NCBI RefSeq assembly: GCF_052180245.1
Contig: NZ_CP197474.1
Coordinates: 4,686,729-4,750,728, forward strand
Length of the DNA: 64,000 nucleotides
Direction: 5' to 3'
From: Parapusillimonas sp013416435
GTDB lineage: Bacteria > Pseudomonadota > Gammaproteobacteria > Burkholderiales > Burkholderiaceae_B
The notes beneath the pieces were generated by a model. It saw only the letters and a list, made by a program, of their open reading frames with translations, did not search any database and was not told where the DNA came from. The position numbers and the translations under genes are program-made. Positions 59,540 through 64,000 of this stretch are shown here, piece after piece (positions within the stretch are counted from its first letter, which is position 1; the number at the start of each line of letters is the position of its first letter).

Positions 59540-61458
59540 TACGCCACTTTTTTCCTGTATTGCAATCGCTTCAGGTGAATCAACAACAAGGAAATTGCTG
59601 CCGGCGTAACCCCCGACACACGGCTGGCTTGCCCAATTGTTGCAGGTCGGCTCGCTTTCAAGCGTTGTCTGACTTCTATGGACAAGCTCGTAATGGCATC
59701 GTAATCGATATCTTCCGGAATCAACTGCTGCTCTTGCGCCGCTTGTCTTTGAACATCTTCTTGTTGCTTTGCAACATAACCTGCATATTTGATCTGGATT
59801 TCCACCTGTTCCGCTGCAACCGGATCTTCCAAGCCGGGGCCTGCCAATAGGCCCTCGTCTCCATCCTTTTTCAATGACATCAACTCCGTATAAGAAACCT
59901 GTGGCCGCTTCAACAAATCATGCAAGGTATGCTCTTTTTCCAGTGGCTTACCAAGCATCTGGTCCAAAGCAATGGAAGAAACAACCCTAGGATTGAGCCA
60001 GGTACTACGCAAGCGTTGAATTTCAGCATCGACCGCATCGCGCTTCCGGTTGAAGGCATCCCAACGCGCATCATCCACCAAGCCCAGGTTTCGGCCAATT
60101 TCGGTCAAGCGCATGTCGGCGTTGTCCTCCCGCAGGCTTAAACGAAACTCCGCACGTGACGTGAACATGCGGTAGGGTTCAGTTACGCCGCGCGTGATCA
60201 AATCGTCAACCAGCACACCCAAGTATGCTTCGTTCCTTTTTGGATACCAGCCTTCCTGCCCTCTGGCCTGCCTCGCCGCATTCAAACCTGCAAGCAAGCC
60301 TTGTGCTGCGGCTTCCTCGTAACCCGTCGTACCGTTAATTTGGCCCGCAAAAAACAGACCCCGGAATGCTCGCGTTTCCAAGGTAGGACTTAATTCACGT
60401 GGATCAAAGTAGTCATACTCTATCGCATACCCCGGACGCATGATGATGGCGTTTTCCAACCCCGGTAACGAGCGCAGCATTGCCAATTGGACATCAAACG
60501 GCAAGCTGGTCGACACCCCATTGGGATAAATTTCACGAGTGGAAAGACCTTCCGGCTCAAGAAATATTTGATGGCTGGTCTTGTCGGCGAAACGATGAAT
60601 CTTGTCTTCAATAGAAGGACAATACCTTGGACCTATCCCCTCTATCGTGCCGCTATCGCTATACATGGGCGAACGATCCAGACCAGATCTGATGATGTCG
60701 TGGGTTCGTTCATTGGTATGCGTGACCCAACAAGGCAACTGCTCTGGGTGCATATCCTTGGACCCCATGTATGAAAATACAGGGATGGGATCCATATCTC
60801 CAGGTTGGACTTCGGTCTTGCTGAAGTCGATACTACGGGAGTCCACACGAGGAGGCGTACCGGTTTTTAGCCTTCCCTGCGGCAGCTTCAATTCTTTGAG
60901 TCTTTGCCCTAAGGAGATGGATGGCGGATCACCAGCGCGCCCTGCTGAATAATGGTCGAGTCCCACATGCACCAGACCATTCAGGAAAGTACCGGCAGTC
61001 AATACTACTGTTCTGCTTCTGAAGCGCAAGCCTATCTGAGTCACAGCCCCAACGACTCGATCCCCCTCGACGATCAGGTCATCGACCGCCTGCTGGAAGA
61101 TCATCAGGTTAGCTTGGTTCTGAAGAGTGGTTCTGATGGCTTTTCGGTACAGAGACCGGTCGGCTTGCGCCCGAGTAGCCCTGACCGCCGGCCCTTTGGA
61201 CCGATTCAAGATGCGAAACTGTATGCCGGCGAGATCAGTCGCATATGCCATCGCACCACCCAATGCATCGACCTCCTTGACCAAGTGCCCTTTGCCAATC
61301 CCCCCAATAGAGGGGTTGCAGGACATTTGCCCTAAGGTTTCCATGTTATGGGTAAGCAAGAGTGTGGAAGCACCCATACGGGCCGCAGCGAGCGCTGCTT
61401 CGGTCCCAGCGTGTCCACCACCAACGACGATCACGTCGAATTCATCTGGATAATTCAT
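59539..61458 (-). CDS. mnmG: tRNA uridine-34 carboxymethylaminomethyl-modification enzyme MnmG (GidA)
   Basis: FAD enzyme that with MnmE modifies wobble uridine. Seen: 639 residues with FDVIVVGGGHAGTEAALAAARMG, MSCNPSIGGIGKGHLVKEVDALGG, GLKTGTPPRVD-like GRLKTGTPPRVDSRSID and the C-terminal RPATIGQASRVSGVTPAAISLLLIHLKR. Neighbour of the probable origin, the classical gid location. The gene is visibly more AT-rich than the rest of the window. Confidence 0.97.
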   Translation of the reverse strand: MNYPDEFDVIVVGGGHAGTEAALAAARMGASTLLLTHNMETLGQMSCNPSIGGIGKGHLVKEVDALGGAMAYATDLAGIQFRILNRSKGPAVRATRAQADRSLYRKAIRTTLQNQANLMIFQQAVDDLIVEGDRVVGAVTQIGLRFRSRTVVLTAGTFLNGLVHVGLDHYSAGRAGDPPSISLGQRLKELKLPQGRLKTGTPPRVDSRSIDFSKTEVQPGDMDPIPVFSYMGSKDMHPEQLPCWVTHTNERTHDIIRSGLDRSPMYSDSGTIEGIGPRYCPSIEDKIHRFADKTSHQIFLEPEGLSTREIYPNGVSTSLPFDVQLAMLRSLPGLENAIIMRPGYAIEYDYFDPRELSPTLETRAFRGLFFAGQINGTTGYEEAAAQGLLAGLNAARQARGQEGWYPKRNEAYLGVLVDDLITRGVTEPYRMFTSRAEFRLSLREDNADMRLTEIGRNLGLVDDARWDAFNRKRDAVDAEIQRLRSTWLNPRVVSSIALDQMLGKPLEKEHTLHDLLKRPQVSYTELMSLKKDGDEGLLAGPGLEDPVAAEQVEIQIKYAGYVAKQQEDVQRQAAQEQQLIPEDIDYDAITSLSIEVRQRLKASRPATIGQASRVSGVTPAAISLLLIHLKRLQYRKKVA

Positions 61459-61512
61459 TTTGCTTTGCTAAGCAAGCGTATAAAGTGACATTATAAAGCG
61501 TGGCACTTGATA

Positions 61513-61528
61513 TGTTCCACGTGAAACA
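61513..61528. promoter_or_regulatory. parS site 1
   Basis: TGTTCCACGTGAAACA: exact match to the widely conserved 16-bp ParB-binding site. 55 bases upstream of mnmG. Confidence 0.97.
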
Positions 61529-61557
61529 AGTTTGTTCTTTAACTGTCGTCGTGTGGA

Positions 61558-61573
61558 TGTTTCACGTGGAACA
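61558..61573. promoter_or_regulatory. parS site 2
   Basis: TGTTTCACGTGGAACA: reverse complement of the same site; opposite orientation to site 1, 29 bases further on. Confidence 0.97.
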
Positions 61574-61851
61574 TTGAAAGTGTGGTTATTGATGGATGGA
61601 CCTCAACTGTTAATTGACTGCGCAACTTCATACTGTAGTGTTAACGGCTGCTTTAAGATAATTGAAGCAAACCTGATATACGGTCACTTGTCTAGCGGAC
61701 TGGAGCACTTAAGAGAGAAAGTTTCAGACATTGAAGAAAAGTGGAAGCATAACCTCTGTTGAACTCCGGCTTTTTTTGCCCTTGTATGGCTGCCATGCGA
61801 AAGTGCATCAGACGGTCTCGTGGCTTCGTGTTCGCCAATGGTTTTCGGTCG

Positions 61852-61881
61852 AAGGTCAGGCCCCGTATGGGGTCTGACCCC
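61852..61881. repeat. Dispersed palindromic repeat, imperfect left arm
   Basis: AAGGTCAGGCCCC, GTAT, GGGGTCTGACCCC; the left arm differs at three positions, so pairing is incomplete. In the oriC-side intergenic region. Confidence 0.85.
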
Positions 61882-62005
61882 ATCGCTCGCACGTTCCCTG
61901 CCTCGACTGCCAGGAGCCGGGCCAAGCCAGTGCCTCCGAAACCTCCCTCAATCCCTATATGCCAAGCTGCCCTGCGCCTGCTCTGATTGGACGGCCCAGG
62001 GCTGA

Positions 62006-62035
62006 GGGGTCAGACCCCGCATGGGGTCTGACCCC
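62006..62035. repeat. Dispersed 30-bp palindromic repeat
   Basis: GGGGTCAGACCCC, GCAT, GGGGTCTGACCCC: perfect copy in the region between mnmG and the cold-shock gene, at the left border of a GC-rich segment. Confidence 0.95.
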
Positions 62036-62310
62036 ATGACATCGCCACAGCCCAAGCAGCTGTGAGGCCCGCCAGCGGCTTATGGGGTGAGGAGAGCGAC
62101 TTTCGGGCACCGCCGGCCAAGGACTGGCTGGCGGGGAGGCAAGGGCGCAGCTGTTTGAGCCCACGCTTTCGGGCCACTGGCCCGAGTTGGCGAGTTTTGC
62201 GTCCGCCCCGACAGCCTGGCCTTGGACGGGAAGTCCTGCGCCAGCAGGACCGGTGCACGGGAGCCCGACTGCCCCATCAGCCGCCGGCGGGCCGCGTTAG
62301 ATACTGAAAA
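62036..62310. other. GC-rich non-coding segment of unknown nature
   Basis: About 270 bases clearly richer in GC than the surrounding origin region, directly after a palindromic repeat. It contains hairpins such as CGGGCCA-C-TGGCCCG (about 62170-62186) and GTCCTGC-GCCA-GCAGGAC (62233-62250). Short open frames exist on both strands but none has a recognisable product or ribosome-binding site. It could be an old gene or mobile-element remnant or a structured RNA. Confidence 0.4.
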
Positions 62311-62414
62311 CAAATGGACAAGCGGTGATTGCCCCAACATATACAGACCCTGCCCTATCAAACAACGAACGCTATTCGACCCATCTCCTAAAAAACACCG
62401 ATCCGTCTCGCCGT

Positions 62415-62430
62415 TGTTCCACGTGGAACA
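62415..62430. promoter_or_regulatory. parS site 3
   Basis: TGTTCCACGTGGAACA: fully symmetrical parS. About 840 bases from sites 1 and 2, on the other side of the GC-rich segment. Confidence 0.97.
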
Positions 62431-62589
62431 ATCTCAATATGAACTTAAAACATCCAAAATCATACGCCGCTAAACACACATAGATATTCCAATACCATTC
62501 ATAGCCGATCAAGCGCCGGTCTAAACTTTTCTACGTGCTCCCAACAAAAAGCTTCCAACTCCCCACCCGTATCCATATCCCCGACCACC

Positions 62590-62610
62590 TGTGGATAACT
62601 TTGTGGGTAA
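62590..62610. promoter_or_regulatory. Paired DnaA boxes
   Basis: TGTGGATAA (exact complement of TTATCCACA) followed after three bases by TGTGGGTAA with one mismatch, both in the same direction. Next to AT-rich sequence in the probable oriC. Confidence 0.75.
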
Positions 62611-62920
62611 CAACACGAATAAGCTGTTGAAATATAGAACGGCTGCTATAAACAGCGAAGGATGACAGCTACATATCCCCTCCGTCCATCCTCAGGTAAG
62701 ACTCAAGCACCTTTTCTGAGAGCCTGCCTTTAATTTTCTACAAGCCATTGTTTTAATGCGATTTTTGACCAATAACCATAGAGTCCCTCTACACAAACAA
62801 GCCAGCCCTTGGCTGCTAAACCAAGAGCCACACCGAGAAGACTTCTCCTTTCTAACCTCACTGGCTTAGCCACATAGGCCATAGTGTCAGCCTGTGCATA
62901 AGCGCTTGCATAGGCGAAAT

Positions 62921-62954
62921 AAAAACGCCTGCATCTGTTGATGCAGGCGTTTTT
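62921..62954. terminator. Intrinsic terminator behind the cold-shock gene
   Basis: AAAAACGCCTGCATC, TGTT, GATGCAGGCGTTTTT: 15-bp perfect stem with A- and T-runs on the two sides, about 45 bases after the cold-shock stop codon. It also isolates the origin region from that transcript. Confidence 0.93.
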
Positions 62955-62998
62955 GTTTGATCGCTGCGAAAGGAATTACGCAGACGCTTCAGAGGGAA

Positions 62999-63205
62999 TT
63001 ACAAAGGGCGAATTCCAGCTGCTTGAGGGCCTTTAGGGCCGTCTTTGACTTCAAATTCTACTTCCTGGCCTTCGTTCAAGCTGCGGTAGCCGCGGCCTTC
63101 GATAGCAGAGAAGTGCGCGAAAACGTCAGCGCCGCCTTCGTCGGGAGTGATGAAACCGAAACCCTTGTCGGCGTTAAACCATTTGACTTTGCCCTTTTGA
63201 GCCAT
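62999..63205 (-). CDS. Cold-shock protein (CspA family)
   Basis: Single-stranded nucleic acid chaperone. Seen: 68 residues, MAQKGKVKWFNADKGFGFITPDEGGADVFAHFSAIEG with RNP1 (KGFGFI) and RNP2 (VFAHF). The ATG at 63205 has AAGGA upstream; the longer frame is not supported. A leader of up to about 100 bases precedes it, as often in cold-shock genes. Confidence 0.96.
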   Translation of the reverse strand: MAQKGKVKWFNADKGFGFITPDEGGADVFAHFSAIEGRGYRSLNEGQEVEFEVKDGPKGPQAAGIRPL

Positions 63206-63509
63206 GATGCGTAGCGTCCTTAAAATAAACAAAAATGCAAGCAACCAAGGACGTTGACACGAGCCCAGAACTAACCCAACGCAAAGGATCAAAATATTGA
63301 CGCCTAAAGCATAACTGATTACGACTACGAGACTTGCGCACTACTTGATTACAACGCAGGTGTGAGCATAACCATGCGGCCTGCGTTTATCAAATAATAG
63401 TTAACCCTATGTGGTATTTTTCCGTCAGCAAGCAGAGATGACATGATCATATACATTATTGCTAACCTGCTGTGTTGATCCCTTATGACATTTATTTGGA
63501 TGACGATAA
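63206..63509. promoter_or_regulatory. Divergent intergenic region, cold-shock gene and aminotransferase gene
   Basis: 304 bases, AT-rich, holding the promoters and the cold-shock leader. No box pair was convincing enough to place. No other gene is visible. Confidence 0.4.
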
Positions 63510-64000
63510 ATGAATTTCCAGTCGAAGTTGCCCGACGTTGGCACGACCATCTTCACGATAATGAGCCAGTTGGCAACGGATCATAAAGCTATAAACCTTG
63601 GACAAGGATTCCCGGATTTCAACCCGGATACCGAGCTATTGGACCACGTCGCCAACGCCATGCATCAGGGGCATAACCAGTATCCGCCCATGGCTGGTGT
63701 CGTGGCCCTGCGGGAAGCCATAAGCAGCAAAGTGCAAGCCTTGTACGGCCATCACTATGACAGCGGTACTGAAATCACCGTCACCAGCGGTGCGACGGAA
63801 GGCTTGATGGCCAGCATCCTGGCTTTTGTCCGGTCGGGCGATGAAGTCGTGCTCTTGGAACCATTTTTTGATTCATACATCCCGGCCATCCATCTGGCAG
63901 GCGGAGTACCAGTACCCGTTCCCCTGACCCCTCCTACCGATCAATATCCGCTATACCGAATTGATTGGCAACGGGTGCGGGATGCCATCAATTCCAAAAC
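63510..64000 (+). CDS. Methionine aminotransferase-like PLP enzyme (partial, 5' part)
   Basis: Class I/II PLP aminotransferase resembling YbdL. Seen: 163 codons from the ATG at 63510: MNFQSKLPDVGTTIFTIMSQLA, INLGQGFPDFNPD, NQYPPMAGVVALREAI, EITVTSGATEGLMASILAF and GDEVVLLEPFFDSYIP. The N-terminal half of the fold; the PLP lysine lies beyond the window. Exact substrate (methionine or aromatic acids) is inferred from the family. Confidence 0.88.
   Translation, partial: MNFQSKLPDVGTTIFTIMSQLATDHKAINLGQGFPDFNPDTELLDHVANAMHQGHNQYPPMAGVVALREAISSKVQALYGHHYDSGTEITVTSGATEGLMASILAFVRSGDEVVLLEPFFDSYIPAIHLAGGVPVPVPLTPPTDQYPLYRIDWQRVRDAINSK

Larger units (their letters stand above)
61459..62920. other. 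Probable chromosomal replication origin region (oriC)
   Basis: About 1.46 kb without a credible gene next to mnmG. It holds three parS sites, DnaA-box matches TGTGGATAA (62590-62598), TGTGGGTAA (62602-62610, one mismatch) and TGTGCATAA (62893-62901, one mismatch), and AT-rich stretches at 62430-62520 and 62720-62790 that could unwind. The left part carries two palindromic repeats and a GC-rich segment. The origin in Bordetella-type chromosomes lies next to gidA; exact borders are inferred. Confidence 0.72.

Noticed and set aside
61532..61762. Small open frame of 76 codons after parS site 2
   Set aside because: No ribosome-binding site, no recognisable domain, and it begins within the parS and origin region; more likely chance in AT-rich DNA.
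61692..61925. Short frames reading through palindromic repeats (MGSDPIRGLTP-type peptides)
   Set aside because: These peptides are only translations of the repeat and recur wherever the repeat occurs; no independent evidence of a gene.

Overview
The window looks like the replication-origin-proximal part of a high-GC betaproteobacterial chromosome, most likely an Alcaligenaceae member (Bordetella/Achromobacter/Pusillimonas-like). The reasons are the order mnmG-rsmG-parA-parB next to tRNA-Tyr/Gly/Thr, tuf, tRNA-Trp, secE-nusG-rplKAJL-rpoBC; a Bug-type periplasmic binding protein; a globin-coupled diguanylate cyclase of the BpeGReg/DosC type; and the general gene style. The genus is inferred from gene content, not from a search.

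Left part, 1-13.9 kb, minus strand: a complete-looking cellulose operon, galU-bcsD-bcsP/R-bcsQ-bcsA-bcsB-bcsB-bcsZ-bcsC, with translational overlaps between most genes; bcsC runs off the left edge. It carries two consecutive, divergent bcsB genes. From 14.4 to 17.6 kb two plus-strand genes follow, an aldehyde dehydrogenase and a FadD-type acyl-CoA ligase.

17.8-29.1 kb, minus strand: the str and S10 ribosomal operons (rpsL-rpsG-fusA-tuf-rpsJ, then rplC-D-W-B-rpsS-rplV-rpsC-rplP-rpmC-rpsQ). A guanine deaminase gene on the opposite strand splits rpsJ from rplC, and the spc operon does not follow rpsQ. 29.3-37.7 kb: a catabolic-looking cluster (MaoC, Bug solute-binding protein, divergent GntR/HutC regulator, CaiB CoA-transferase, a two-module acyl-CoA dehydrogenase, an amidohydrolase, a carboxymuconolactone-decarboxylase-like protein and a GST) with matching AT-rich operator-like sequences at both promoters.

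37.9-43.1 kb: a signalling block, namely an OmpR-type response regulator, a LysM-FecR secreted protein and a CHASE2 histidine kinase on the plus strand, converging on a globin-coupled diguanylate cyclase. The cyclase could feed c-di-GMP to the PilZ domain of BcsA. 43.2-56.9 kb, minus strand: rpoC, rpoB, rplL, rplJ, rplA, rplK, nusG, secE, tRNA-Trp, a second identical tuf, and tRNA-Thr, -Gly and -Tyr behind a near-consensus promoter. 57.1-61.5 kb: parB, parA, rsmG, mnmG. 61.5-62.9 kb: a non-coding region with three parS sites and DnaA-box-like sequences, the probable oriC. The window ends with a cold-shock gene (minus) and the start of a methionine-aminotransferase-like gene (plus).

Scattered between genes is a family of 30-bp palindromic repeats (13-bp arm, 4-bp spacer, 13-bp arm, core GGGGTCAGACCCC), found at about ten places, mostly hard against gene ends. 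One copy has become the C-terminal codons of the CHASE2 kinase. The most unusual observations are the paired bcsB genes, the repeat family, the gene inserted in the S10 operon and the two-operator catabolic cluster.
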